NCBI GenBank assembly: GCA_002419385.1
Contig: DIFZ01000029.1
Coordinates: forward strand, 1 to 64,000
Direction of reading: 5' to 3'
Source: Geobacter sp. UBA5735
GTDB lineage: Bacteria; Desulfobacterota; Desulfuromonadia; Geobacterales; Geobacteraceae
Length of the DNA: 64,000 bases
Numbering within the stretch: the stretch's first letter is position 1; every line of letters begins with the position of its first letter. Below, piece by piece: positions 18,345-27,520 of this stretch. The notes under the pieces were generated by a model that saw nothing but the letters and a program-made list of their open reading frames with translations, made no database searches and was not told the DNA's origin. The translations under genes and the position numbers were made by a program.

Positions 18345-20735
18345 TCAGACCGGCCTTTTCACGGGAAACACGACTGATGCGACCGTACCGTCACGGTTAC
18401 CGTCGATGGTCACTGTGCCCGCCAGCTGCCTGACCAGCATATCCACCAGCTGCAATCCCAGCGACTCGGTGTTCCCGCAGTCGAAACCGGAAGGCAGTCC
18501 GACGCCGGTATCCGCTACCGTCAGAGCAACCCGGCCATCATCCACGGTGTGGCACTGTACTGATATCACCCCTCTCCGCCCATCTGGAAAGGCATGCTTG
18601 AGGGAATTGGAGACCAGTTCGTTCACGATGAGGCCGCACGGAATGGCGTCGTCCATCCCCAGCGTGACGTCACCCACGGCAACATTCAATTGAATCAGGT
18701 GCGGCTCCCGGGCATAGGTGACAAACAGGTCCGTGGCCAGTTCCTCGATGTATTCCCGGAAATTCACGAAGGCGTAACTTTCCGACTGGTACAGTTTCTG
18801 GTGAATGAGCGCCATGGACCTGATCCGGTTCTGGCTTTCCCTGATGATGGCCCGGGACTGCTCGTCCCCCAGGTAATCGGATTGCAGGTCGAGCAGGGAG
18901 GAGATGATCTGCAGGTTGTTCTTCACCCGGTGGTGGACCTCACGGAGCAGGACCACCTTTTCGGCAAAGGCAGCCTTCATTTTCTCTTCGGCACACTTGC
19001 TTTCGGTGATATCGACAAACGTGGCGATCCCGGCCGGCTTCCCGCCGTATTCGATGGTTCCGGCCGAGACCATGACCCATCCCGTTTCACCGTTCTTGCG
19101 GACGAACCGGTGCTCGTACCTGCAGGGAACCGTTTCGCCCCGCTGCCGGGCAATCCCCCGCTCCATGATCATCGCCCGACACTCCGGGTGAGCCAGGTCC
19201 CCTGTCTTCATGGCCAGCAGCTCATCCTCGTCATAGCAAAACAAACGGACAGCCGACGGATTGACGTAGACAAACCGGTCTCCCTGATAGACGGCAATTG
19301 CCGTCGGAGAGGTCTCCGCAAGCACGCGAAACTTCTGCTCGCTTTCACGGAGCGCTTCCTCTGCCTGTTTTCGCTCGGTTATGTCCTTCACGAACGAGAT
19401 GCCATACTGCTTGCCATTGAATTCCACCAAGTTCGACGTTATTTCAACAGGATACACTGAACCGTCCCTGCGTCGGTGCACCGTCTCGTGCGTCACGGTC
19501 CCGGTCGCCTCCAGCGTATCCCTGATTTCGTGCAGTTTTTCAATCGTGACAGCCGGATCAATGTCAAAGACGCTCATGGAGCGCAATTCCTCGAGTGAAT
19601 ACCCCAGGCTCCTGCAGGCAAAGCCGTTGGCGCTGTAGATGTACTGCTCAAAGGTCTGGTAAATGCCGATGCCCGCATTGTCGATGCAGAACTTGGAAAG
19701 GAGCAGCTCATCCTCGAACCTTTTCCGCTCTGCCAGGGCCCGGGTCAACCTGATGTTCCCGATACTGAGCCTGGATATGAGCATGGCCAGCCGGGAATTG
19801 AACTCCAGGACGTTTTCAACGAGTTCCCGGCTCCAGCGCGGCACCCTGTCCAGCGCGGCAAGGTACTCCCCGGTATCAAAGCCGTACCGTTCAGCCTGTT
19901 TGCGGAAGAAGTCGTAATCCGGAACTTCGTCAGCGAAAAAAAACTGGCCGAGAAAAAAATTGGCGATGTGCCTGCCGCTGACAACGATGGGGGTCACCAG
20001 GTCCCACAAACCGTTTTTGCATTTATAGAGAGCGTAATCCCCCTCCTTGACAGTGGCGGCAAGACACGTGTCGCTTTCTTTGCAGTTCGCAAGGGTCTCG
20101 GGATGGAGGCGGTGGAACCTGACGCAGATGTCCTGCCAGCCGGTTGCGACCCGGACGTTGCCGTTGAGGTCGGTTATGGCTGTAGCAATGCCGGTCGCTT
20201 TGTAAAAGGAGTTCATCAACTGCTGGAGAGCCTGGAAGTCGACCAGATTTCCCACGTCCTCCTTATCGATGTCCACATCAGGCAGAAAAGGGTTCCCCAA
20301 CTGGTGGAACGATTCATCGTGGCAACCCTGCTGCCCCGTTTCCGTGATGGCGGATCCGGAGCTTTCATGAATGGTTGCGATGCAGCAGGACAAGCCGTCG
20401 ATCTCGACAGGGCGCATGGATATCCGTACAAAGGCACTACGTCCATCCCGACGCAGGAGCCTCGTCCCCAGGCCGCAAACCTCTCCATTCGTCTGGAACT
20501 CGCCCCACATCCGATGCCACAGGTCCGGGTCGAGAAAGGAAACCATGGTCAAAACGGGTTTCCCCACGATAGAGTCCGGCCCATAGCCGGTCAGTTCCTC
20601 GAAGGCCCTGTTTACCTCCATGACCGTGCCGTCGTCGGCGCGCGCCACGAGAACGGCATCCGGCAACAGCTGGAATATCCGCGAATATCTGTCTTCCTGT
20701 GGCGCGTCAGGATCCATAACCGGACCATCAAACAT
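18345..20735 (-). CDS. PAS-PocR-PAS-PAS-HisKA_2 sensor histidine kinase
   Basis: Protein of 796 residues from the ATG at 20735, which has GAGGAG eight bases upstream (the frame is open to 20822). PAS 1 (about 15-120); PocR ligand-binding domain (about 165-320) with LMNSFYKATGIATAITDLNG, conserved cysteines in LANCKESDTC, and FFLGQFFF; PAS 2 (about 350-460); PAS 3 (about 470-585); HisKA_2 with EVHHRVKNNLQIISSLLDLQ; HATPase with GLIVNELVSNSLKHAFPDG. PocR domains bind small organic ligands in known cases such as propanediol sensing. This suggests a metabolite-sensing kinase, ligand unknown. No membrane segment is seen. Confidence 0.93.
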   Translation of the reverse strand: MFDGPVMDPDAPQEDRYSRIFQLLPDAVLVARADDGTVMEVNRAFEELTGYGPDSIVGKPVLTMVSFLDPDLWHRMWGEFQTNGEVCGLGTRLLRRDGRSAFVRISMRPVEIDGLSCCIATIHESSGSAITETGQQGCHDESFHQLGNPFLPDVDIDKEDVGNLVDFQALQQLMNSFYKATGIATAITDLNGNVRVATGWQDICVRFHRLHPETLANCKESDTCLAATVKEGDYALYKCKNGLWDLVTPIVVSGRHIANFFLGQFFFADEVPDYDFFRKQAERYGFDTGEYLAALDRVPRWSRELVENVLEFNSRLAMLISRLSIGNIRLTRALAERKRFEDELLLSKFCIDNAGIGIYQTFEQYIYSANGFACRSLGYSLEELRSMSVFDIDPAVTIEKLHEIRDTLEATGTVTHETVHRRRDGSVYPVEITSNLVEFNGKQYGISFVKDITERKQAEEALRESEQKFRVLAETSPTAIAVYQGDRFVYVNPSAVRLFCYDEDELLAMKTGDLAHPECRAMIMERGIARQRGETVPCRYEHRFVRKNGETGWVMVSAGTIEYGGKPAGIATFVDITESKCAEEKMKAAFAEKVVLLREVHHRVKNNLQIISSLLDLQSDYLGDEQSRAIIRESQNRIRSMALIHQKLYQSESYAFVNFREYIEELATDLFVTYAREPHLIQLNVAVGDVTLGMDDAIPCGLIVNELVSNSLKHAFPDGRRGVISVQCHTVDDGRVALTVADTGVGLPSGFDCGNTESLGLQLVDMLVRQLAGTVTIDGNRDGTVASVVFPVKRPV

Positions 20736-20874
20736 ACGCTGAGCTCCTCTGTTCTCCTGGCATGGAGACCGCATCTCCCCACCCCTGCCATCCACTTTCC
20801 CGTTCCAACGCTTTTGTTTCACAAAGCATGGCTACGATCTCAACCCGCAGTCAGGGGATTCCGGCCGAGCCCGC

Positions 20875-23800
20875 TCACGCGGACCTGCGGCTGCTAAACC
20901 TGATGGTAACCGCCGTTCCGCCGCCCACTCCGTCGATTGCCATCTGCCCCCCGAGCTGCCTGACAAGCATGGTAACCAGCTGCAATCCCAGCGTCTCGGC
21001 ATTTCTGCAGTCAAACCCGGGCGGCAGGCCGACACCGGTATCCGCAACCGTCAGCGCGATCTCCCCGGTTTCTCCGGCATGGCAGCTGACCGTCAGTGTC
21101 CCTTTCCGGCCGCCGGGAAAGGCGTGCTTCAGGGAATTGGAAACCAGCTCGTTTACGATGAGGCCACAGGGAATGGCCTCGTCCATCCCCAGCGTAACGT
21201 CTCCAACGCTGACGTTCAGCCGGACCTGTTGAGGCCCCCTGGCATAGCTGACAAACAAATCTTCGACCAGCTCCTCGATGTATTCCCGAAAATCCACGAA
21301 TGCGAACCTCTCCGACTGGTACAGCTTCTGGTGGATGAGCGCCATGGACCTGATCCGGCTCTGGCTTTCCCTGATGAAGGCCCGGGACTCCTCGTCCCTG
21401 ATGTATTCAGATTGGAGATCGAGAAGAGAAGAGATGATCTGCAGGTTGTTCTTCACCCGGTGGTGGACCTCCTTCAGCAGCACTTCTTTCTCCGCGAGGG
21501 AAGCCCGGATCCGCTCGTCCGCCAGCTTCGCTTCCGTCGTATCCACCAGGGTCACGATACCGGCGGGCCTCCCATTGTATTCTATGCGCCCCACTGCCAT
21601 GAGCACCCACAGCTCCCTGCCGTCCTTGGTGACGAACTTGCATTCATACTGCTCCGGCACCGCTTCGCCCCGCATGCGGGCAAGCCCCCGCTCCCGGACC
21701 AGATCCTTGAAATCGTGGTGCACGAAGTCCCAGAAACTTCGCCGGGACAGCTCCTCCACCGTATAGCCCATGAGCCGGGACGCTGTCGAGTTGATGTAGA
21801 TGACCTCTTCTTCCTGATAGAGCGCGATTGCCGAAGGGGATGTCTCCGCCAGGACGCGGAACTTCTCCTCGCTTTCCTTCAAGGCCTTCTCAGCTTCCAG
21901 GCGCTCCGTGATGTTTTCCAGGAAACTCTCGAATTCGCTCTCCTTTCCTGCCGGATCGAGCACCCGGCGCGAATGGACCTTGCACGTGATGACGCTGCCG
22001 TCCTTGCAGCGGTAGCGGTTCTCAAAGACATGCCACGAATTCCCTGCAAAAATCTCCCCAATGATTGTTTCCCGCCGTTCAGGGTCAACAAAAAGCGCTT
22101 CATGGATGCTGGAACGGTTGACGGTTTCCAGGAGTTCCTCCGGAGAATCGTATTTCAGGATTCCCGCAAAGGCCGGATTGGCCCTGAGCAGCTTTCCTTC
22201 CCTGTCGGCACGAGCTATGCCCAATGGGGCGTTCTCGATAATCGTGCTGCATCTCCGCTCCGATTCGCTGAGCGCCGCTTCCGCCCTTTTCAGTCCGACG
22301 ATACCCCAGGCGAGGTCAGCCAGCAGGGAAACCGTTTCCACATCATGGCTGGTATAATCGTGCGGCTTGTTCCCCACGCCGAAAATGGCCTCGATGGTGC
22401 CGCCGCGGAAAACCGGTACCACCAGTTGGCGCACCACCGGCGCATGGCCGGGCGGCAAACCCCTGCGATGGGGCAGAGCGGCATAGTCATTGTGGATCAC
22501 CGGCCGGCGCTGGTGGATGCAGTCAACCCAGACGCCGGCAGAGGCAACATCATAGTGGAGCCCTTTCCCTTCCGCCTTGCAGAACTCATTCTTGGTCCTG
22601 GTCGACCAGTTCTGCAGCGACAGGGTCTTCTGGTCCGGTTCCAGGAAGTGGAAGTGGTAGAAGCCGATGCAGCTGCCGGTCAGCTTTTCCGCCTCGTCCA
22701 GGGTTGCCTGGAGGAGGTCTTCCACCGAGTGGGTCGCCGCGAACTGAAGCAGGCGCATGCGCGCCGTGATGACGTTCTCGGTGCGCTTCCGGTCCGAAAT
22801 ATCCATCAGCACACCCTGGAAATGGGTGATCCTCCCCCCGGCATCCCGCTCGATCACCGTCCGGTCGTCGACCCAGAGGACTTCCCCTTCCCGGGTGACG
22901 ATCCGGTATTCCTGCTGGAAACGGTCTTCGCCGCGGCGGCAGAAATCTTCAACCTCCGCGACAACCCGTTCAAGATCATCCGGGTGCACCAGGGAAGAAA
23001 AGGACACCGTTCCGGAAAGGAGCTCTTCAGGAGTGTAACCGAACCTGGCAACATTGCTGGAGACCGTCTCGACGGGCCACCCTTCGGCCGCCTTCCAGCG
23101 GAACAGCACCATCGGGCTGTTTTCCACTACTTCGTTGGCCAACCGCAAGGCTTCCTCCACCCGCTTCCGGTCGGTAATGTCCCGTGCGATGGCATAGATA
23201 CGCTTGCCCTCCGGGAATGAGCGCCACTCGATCCAGCGGTACGAGCCGTCCTGGGCACGATAACGGTTGACAAAACTGGGAATTTCCTGCTGGTCATCGA
23301 GGCGGGCGATTGCCTCCAGGGTCGCACCCATATCCTCCGGGTGAACGTAGTCGAGAAAACAGCTCTGCTCCAGTTCGGCGATCCCGTAACCCAGTGACGT
23401 TTCCCACGCTTGGTTCAATCTCTTGAAGTAACCGTCCGTATCAGCGATGCACAACAGGTCCAGGGCGCGCGTGAAGTAGCGGTCCAGCTCCTCGGTCTTG
23501 GCGCGCACCGCCTCTTCAGCCTGCTTCCGCGCGGTAATGTCCATGGCAAAAGAACAGCTGAATTCCTGGCCCCCGAAATTCAGGTAATTGACCGCGACTT
23601 GGACAGGAAAGACTGTTCCGTCCTTGCGCCGGTGGTGCGATTCGAAGGTGTTGAAACCGGTGGACGTCAGGATTTCCCGGTGCGCGCGCCAGAATTCGGG
23701 CGTAAGGTTGGGATCGATGTCGAAGTAGCTCATGGAGCAAAGCTCTTCCGGGGTGTAGCCGAGGAAGTTGGCCCAATACTCATTAACCGACAGAATCCTG

Positions 23801-24375
23801 CCTTCGTGATCTCCGCGCATGATGCCGATCGAAGCATTGTCAATGATGAACTGGCTCAGCTTGAGGGATACTTCCGCCTGCTTGCGCGCGGACACGTCCT
23901 CGAGGAACGCTTCGAACATCCAGGAAGAGCCTGCTTGCCCCGGAACCGCGCGGAAATGGAAGTTGCACGTAATGACACTGCCGTCCCTGCAGCGGAACAT
24001 CTCCTCGAAAACCTGCCAGCCCCTGCAGGCAATGGCATTCTCAATTACCTCCCGCCGACGGGCCGGATTGACATAGACAGCCTCCGCCATGTTGGAGCGG
24101 TTTACCACGCTGATCATTTCCGCAGGGGAGTCATATTTCAGCAGTCGAGCCATCGCCGGGTTGACGTCCACCAGCTTGCCGTCCAGCGTCGAGCGGAAAA
24201 TGCCGATGGGGGCATAGTCAAAGAGTCCCGCACCGCTCTGATCCGGCAACTTCGGCTCATTCAGCATCCCGTTTGCACGTTCAGCCTCACACAACGAAAA
24301 ACCGTGGCCGTGGAGAAGCATCGCAAGCTGCTCGAAACCCTGGCCGTTATCATCGATTACAACTGTTTTCTTCAT
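20875..24375 (-). CDS. Large multi-PAS/GAF HisKA_2 sensor histidine kinase
   Basis: Protein of 1166 residues from MKKTVVIDD (24375). Order: short receiver-like stub (1-45), PAS 1 to PAS 4 (about 46-550), GAF (about 565-720, FYHFHFLEPDQKTLSLQNWS), PAS 5 and PAS 6 (about 735-960), HisKA_2 (LLKEVHHRVKNNLQIISSLL) and HATPase (GLIVNELVSNSLKHAFPGG). PAS 1 and PAS 5 resemble each other (FRCRDGSVITCNF against YRCKDGSVITCKV), pointing to internal duplication. PAS 4 resembles the first PAS of the neighbouring kinase. The ribosome site is weak. No membrane span is visible. The domain number suggests integration of several signals; the ligands are unknown. Confidence 0.92.
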   Translation of the reverse strand: MKKTVVIDDNGQGFEQLAMLLHGHGFSLCEAERANGMLNEPKLPDQSGAGLFDYAPIGIFRSTLDGKLVDVNPAMARLLKYDSPAEMISVVNRSNMAEAVYVNPARRREVIENAIACRGWQVFEEMFRCRDGSVITCNFHFRAVPGQAGSSWMFEAFLEDVSARKQAEVSLKLSQFIIDNASIGIMRGDHEGRILSVNEYWANFLGYTPEELCSMSYFDIDPNLTPEFWRAHREILTSTGFNTFESHHRRKDGTVFPVQVAVNYLNFGGQEFSCSFAMDITARKQAEEAVRAKTEELDRYFTRALDLLCIADTDGYFKRLNQAWETSLGYGIAELEQSCFLDYVHPEDMGATLEAIARLDDQQEIPSFVNRYRAQDGSYRWIEWRSFPEGKRIYAIARDITDRKRVEEALRLANEVVENSPMVLFRWKAAEGWPVETVSSNVARFGYTPEELLSGTVSFSSLVHPDDLERVVAEVEDFCRRGEDRFQQEYRIVTREGEVLWVDDRTVIERDAGGRITHFQGVLMDISDRKRTENVITARMRLLQFAATHSVEDLLQATLDEAEKLTGSCIGFYHFHFLEPDQKTLSLQNWSTRTKNEFCKAEGKGLHYDVASAGVWVDCIHQRRPVIHNDYAALPHRRGLPPGHAPVVRQLVVPVFRGGTIEAIFGVGNKPHDYTSHDVETVSLLADLAWGIVGLKRAEAALSESERRCSTIIENAPLGIARADREGKLLRANPAFAGILKYDSPEELLETVNRSSIHEALFVDPERRETIIGEIFAGNSWHVFENRYRCKDGSVITCKVHSRRVLDPAGKESEFESFLENITERLEAEKALKESEEKFRVLAETSPSAIALYQEEEVIYINSTASRLMGYTVEELSRRSFWDFVHHDFKDLVRERGLARMRGEAVPEQYECKFVTKDGRELWVLMAVGRIEYNGRPAGIVTLVDTTEAKLADERIRASLAEKEVLLKEVHHRVKNNLQIISSLLDLQSEYIRDEESRAFIRESQSRIRSMALIHQKLYQSERFAFVDFREYIEELVEDLFVSYARGPQQVRLNVSVGDVTLGMDEAIPCGLIVNELVSNSLKHAFPGGRKGTLTVSCHAGETGEIALTVADTGVGLPPGFDCRNAETLGLQLVTMLVRQLGGQMAIDGVGGGTAVTIRFSSRRSA

Positions 24376-24389
24376 CGAAGCACCCTGTT

Positions 24390-26380
24390 TCAGTATCGCG
24401 TGGAATGACGACCCCAACTGGTCCGTCCCGGACCAACGACCTTCTGCGGCAAGGCACCGGGAAACGTTATGACAAATACCGTGCCGCTCTGTCCGGAGTT
24501 CATTTCAACCGTGCCTTTCAGCTGTTTCACGAGCATGGCGACCAACTGCAATCCCAGCGTCTCGGTAGTGTCGAAATCCAGCAACGGCGGCAGCCCGATG
24601 CCGGTATCCGCCACTTTCAGCGTAATGCGGCCGTCAGCGCCGGCATGGCTCTGGACCGTGATGTGCCCTCTCCTGCCGGAGGGGAAGGCATGCTTCAGGG
24701 AATTGGAAACCAGCTCGTTCACGATGAGGCCGCACGGGATCGCCTCGTCGATCCCCAGTGAAAAATCACCGGCGTCGACCCTTATCTGTACCAACTGAGA
24801 ATCCTTCACATATCCCGCAAACAGGGCGTGGGCCAGGTCGTCGATATAGTCCCCGAAATCAATGGCGGCAAAACACTCGGACTGGTACAGTTTCTCATGA
24901 ACCAGCGCCATGGCCATGATCCGGTTCTGGCTGTCCAGGACATATCTCCTGAATTGCTCATCAACGATGAGCCCTGACTGCAATTCGAGCAAGGAGGAGA
25001 TGATCTGGAGATTGTTCTTCACCCGGTGGTGAATTTCCTGCAGGAGGACCGTTTTCTCTTCGAGGGAGGCCCGCATCAGCTCGTCAACACGACGTTTTTC
25101 CGTGACATCCCGGACGATGTTGACTATGCAGGGTTCTCCTTCGATCTCGATGACCCGCGCGGACAGCTGTCCCGTCAGAACTGATCCGTCCTTTTTCCTG
25201 AATTCCGCCTCCAGGTCCGTGACGTAGCCGCAGCGGTTTATTTCCGCCACCAGACGTTCCCGGTCTCCCCGGTTCACCCAGAGTCCCAGTTCCTGCGAAG
25301 TCCTGCCGATCACTTCTTCAGGCTGGTAACCCGTAATCGTGCAGAATCCTTCGTTAACATCCAGGTAAAGCCCGTCTTCAAGACGGTTGATATTCACCGA
25401 GTCGGGAGAAGTGCGGAACGCGGAAGAAAATGTTGCCTCTGATTGGCGCAGTTTTTCCTCGGCGCGCTTGCGTTCGGTAATGTCCAATGCGGTAAACGTC
25501 ACCCCCTTTGACAGATCGGACGGGTGCATGGGTGTCGAAGCAAGGAGAATATCGATGAGCGAACCGTCCTTTTTCCGCCAGCGGGTCTCAATGGTGCCCG
25601 TGCCTTTTTCCCTTATCTGGCGGTACTTGTCCCGTCCGACACGCTCGAATTCTTCCGGGTCAGGGTACAGCATGAGGGCATTTCCGCCCACCAGCTCTTC
25701 CCGGGTATAGCCGGTCATCTCACAGATACGGCTGTTAACTGTCAACAGGAGCCTGTCGCGCACCACTCCGATGCCGATGGGCGCCACCAGGAATATGCTC
25801 CGCAGCCAATCCTCGCTCTCCCGCAGAGCCTCTTCAGCCTGCCTTCGCTCAGTGATGTCAAGGACGATCCCCTGATAGTGGGTGACCGCTCCGTCAGTAT
25901 CACGTTCGATCTGCGTGCGGTCGTAAATCCAGCGGACTTCCCCCCCCTGGTGACGATCCGATATTCCTGCTGGAAGCTGTCGCACCCCGCAGCTGAGTAG
26001 CCCCCAACCTCCTGGGCCACCCGCTCCAGATCATCGGGGTGCACGAGCGCTGAAAAGGGGACCGCTCCGCTCAGCAGCTCTTCCTTGGCGTATCCGAAGC
26101 GGGAGACATTGGTCGACGCCAAGTCCACCGGCCACCCCTCTTCGGCCCGCCAGCGGAACAGAACCACCGGGCTGTTTTCCATCACCAGGCTGGCCTGGCG
26201 CAGTTCCTCGGAGATCCGCTCCTGCCCGCCAGGCACTCTCCTGGAAGTTTCGGGCTCCGGTCCGCTCCGCAACGCCTCATCCGGGGTCGACAGCTCAACG
26301 GCATAGCCACTCGCCCGAAGCAGTGTCAGCGCGTCTTCCGGGCAGCGCTCACCGTGATCGATTATCAAAACGGTCTTCAT
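24390..26380 (-). pseudogene. Frameshifted multi-PAS HisKA_2 sensor histidine kinase
   Basis: Two frames make one kinase. The 5' part (from 26380, AAGGTGG ribosome site) encodes the stub MKTVLIIDHGERCPEDALTL, LLRASGYAVE and most of PAS 1, then leaves frame at a run of eight C (eight G on the coding strand) at 25940-25947. The 3' frame resumes inside the same PAS at GGEVRWIYDRTQIERDTDG and continues with PAS 2, PAS 3, HisKA_2 (LLQEIHHRVKNNLQIISSLL) and HATPase to 24390. The paralogue reads TREGEVLWVDDR here, so nine G would restore the frame. It could be a sequencing error, a phase-variable switch or true inactivation. I would treat it as one 660-residue kinase until tested. Confidence 0.85.
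25940..25947 (-). other. Homopolymer (G8) at the kinase frameshift
   Basis: Eight consecutive C on the plus strand, read as G8 in the gene. The upstream frame enters the run as AGG GGG GGG and the downstream frame needs GAA GTC CGC directly after it, so the run is one G short compared with the paralogue's spacing. It is a slippage-prone tract in either replication or base calling. Confidence 0.8.
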
Positions 26381-26749
26381 GGTTCCACCTTTGGCATTGA
26401 ATGGAAACCGCAGGTTTGCGGGTTATTCTGAATGCTCTTCTTTGAGCATTCGAAACAAACACTTTCCTGTTTCAGGCCACCATTGAATCATCCTGTCAAT
26501 AAGGGCGAGAAAACGGCAGAAGCGGAAAACCGTCCATGTGGACGTGTACCCGCGATACGACCATATGCACGATAAAAAGTTTTCTCTATACTACCAGATA
26601 CTATTTTAATATTGCGAGGGCATAATTGATTTTTGATTACAGCTCTGAATCAGACGAGGAAGTGTGAAAAAAATGCAGCGGACGTGCACACGGGCTTCTC
26701 CCTGAGGAGTTGCCCGTGTGCGGTTTGAATTGCAGCGTGCATTCTCGGT
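26381..26749. other. Intergenic region upstream of the frameshifted kinase
   Basis: No gene seen. It holds a perfect 8-bp hairpin GAATGCTC/GAGCATTC with a 6-base loop (26430-26451), a short palindrome GTCCATGTGGAC, an AT-rich stretch (about 26570-26640) that may carry the kinase promoter, and the hairpin described separately at 26686-26721. No convincing -35/-10 pair was found. Confidence 0.5.
26686..26721 (-). terminator. Terminator-like hairpin after the small unknown gene
   Basis: Ten-base arms GCACACGGGC and GCCCGTGTGC with an inner CTCC/GGAG pairing. On the minus strand seven T follow, but only after an 11-base gap, so it is an imperfect intrinsic terminator for the gene ending at 26750. 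Confidence 0.5.
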
Positions 26750-27103
26750 TCATGCCGCACGGGGGATGTCATACCTGGCCAGGAACGCATCAGCATCCCA
26801 GCCGATTCTTGTTTCATCGCAGATTCTGTGAATGTGGGTCGCCAGGATGTTTCGCAGGAAACAGTCCTGCTGCCTGAGGTAGTGGGTTCCTGCATAACTG
26901 TTGCCATCCTCGAACACGACCCGGAAATCGCAGGTCTCATAACCGGCGTTTCCGCACGAAGCCTTTGCCCAGAGTTTGAGTATGGCGTCCGTTTCTTCCC
27001 ATGTTCCCACTACGACGTCGTAGGGGCATCGAACCGAACCATCCTTGCGGGTAATGAGAACGCCCTTCAGTGCTATTTTGGCTTTTCCCTGTCTTTCTCC
27101 CAT
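26750..27103 (-). CDS. Small protein of unknown function
   Basis: A 117-residue protein I do not recognise. The start at 27103 has AGGAGG seven bases upstream. The sequence has a strand-rich front (KIALKGVLITRKDGSVRCPY), the VVGTWEETDAILKLWAKA segment, and a strand pair FRVVFEDGNSYAGTHYL, ending in a helical stretch with DETRIGWDADAFLARYDI. Four cysteines are scattered and do not form a clear metal site. No signal peptide. The same frame stays open upstream to 27322 and reads like protein (GTIDAIYELTGKRVDPTVKL), but it has lower third-position GC and no ribosome site, so I leave it out. Confidence 0.6.
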   Translation of the reverse strand: MGERQGKAKIALKGVLITRKDGSVRCPYDVVVGTWEETDAILKLWAKASCGNAGYETCDFRVVFEDGNSYAGTHYLRQQDCFLRNILATHIHRICDETRIGWDADAFLARYDIPRAA

Positions 27104-27451
27104 GTTCATGCCTCCTTTCCGCCAGAGCGGCCCTTTTTCGTCATGCAACTTCACTGTGGGATCAACCCTTTTACCTGTTAATTCATATATTGCATCAATC
27201 GTGCCAAATATAGTCTTGGCGGCAACAGTGAACCACTGGCAATGATGTGGCAGGCTTGCAGAGGCCATGACTGAATATTTCGAATCAGAGAATTTCGCTG
27301 AAAGCTTGCAGCAGGTCACCACATGGGGGGCAGAAAATGAACACTGCTCACGAAAAGATCAGCAAGAGGAAGCATGCTGCAAAGTGATGCCTGAATCCGT
27401 TACGTATTCAGGCGATATTCACATCAATCATGAAAAGAGGCGAAAACGGCG

Positions 27452-27477
27452 CGAGGGGGGCTGAGCAGCCCCCCTCG
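27452..27477 (-). terminator. Intrinsic terminator after the OmpA-family gene
   Basis: Perfect 10-base stem CGAGGGGGGC/GCCCCCCTCG with a 6-base loop, 43 bp past the stop codon on the minus strand. Only a short T tract (GTTTTC) follows, so it is GC-strong but T-poor. Confidence 0.65.
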
Positions 27478-27520
27478 TTGTGCCGACAGGTGTCATCGGC
27501 TGACCTTCGGGCCGTATCCG

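Noticed and set aside
21079..23220. Plus-strand open frame of 713 codons opposite the large kinase
   Set aside because: Third-position mirroring of the minus-strand gene; no recognisable domain or start signal.
27267..27464. Small plus-strand open frame (65 codons) antisense to the region above the small unknown gene
   Set aside because: No ribosome site, biased composition, and it runs into the terminator of the lipoprotein gene.
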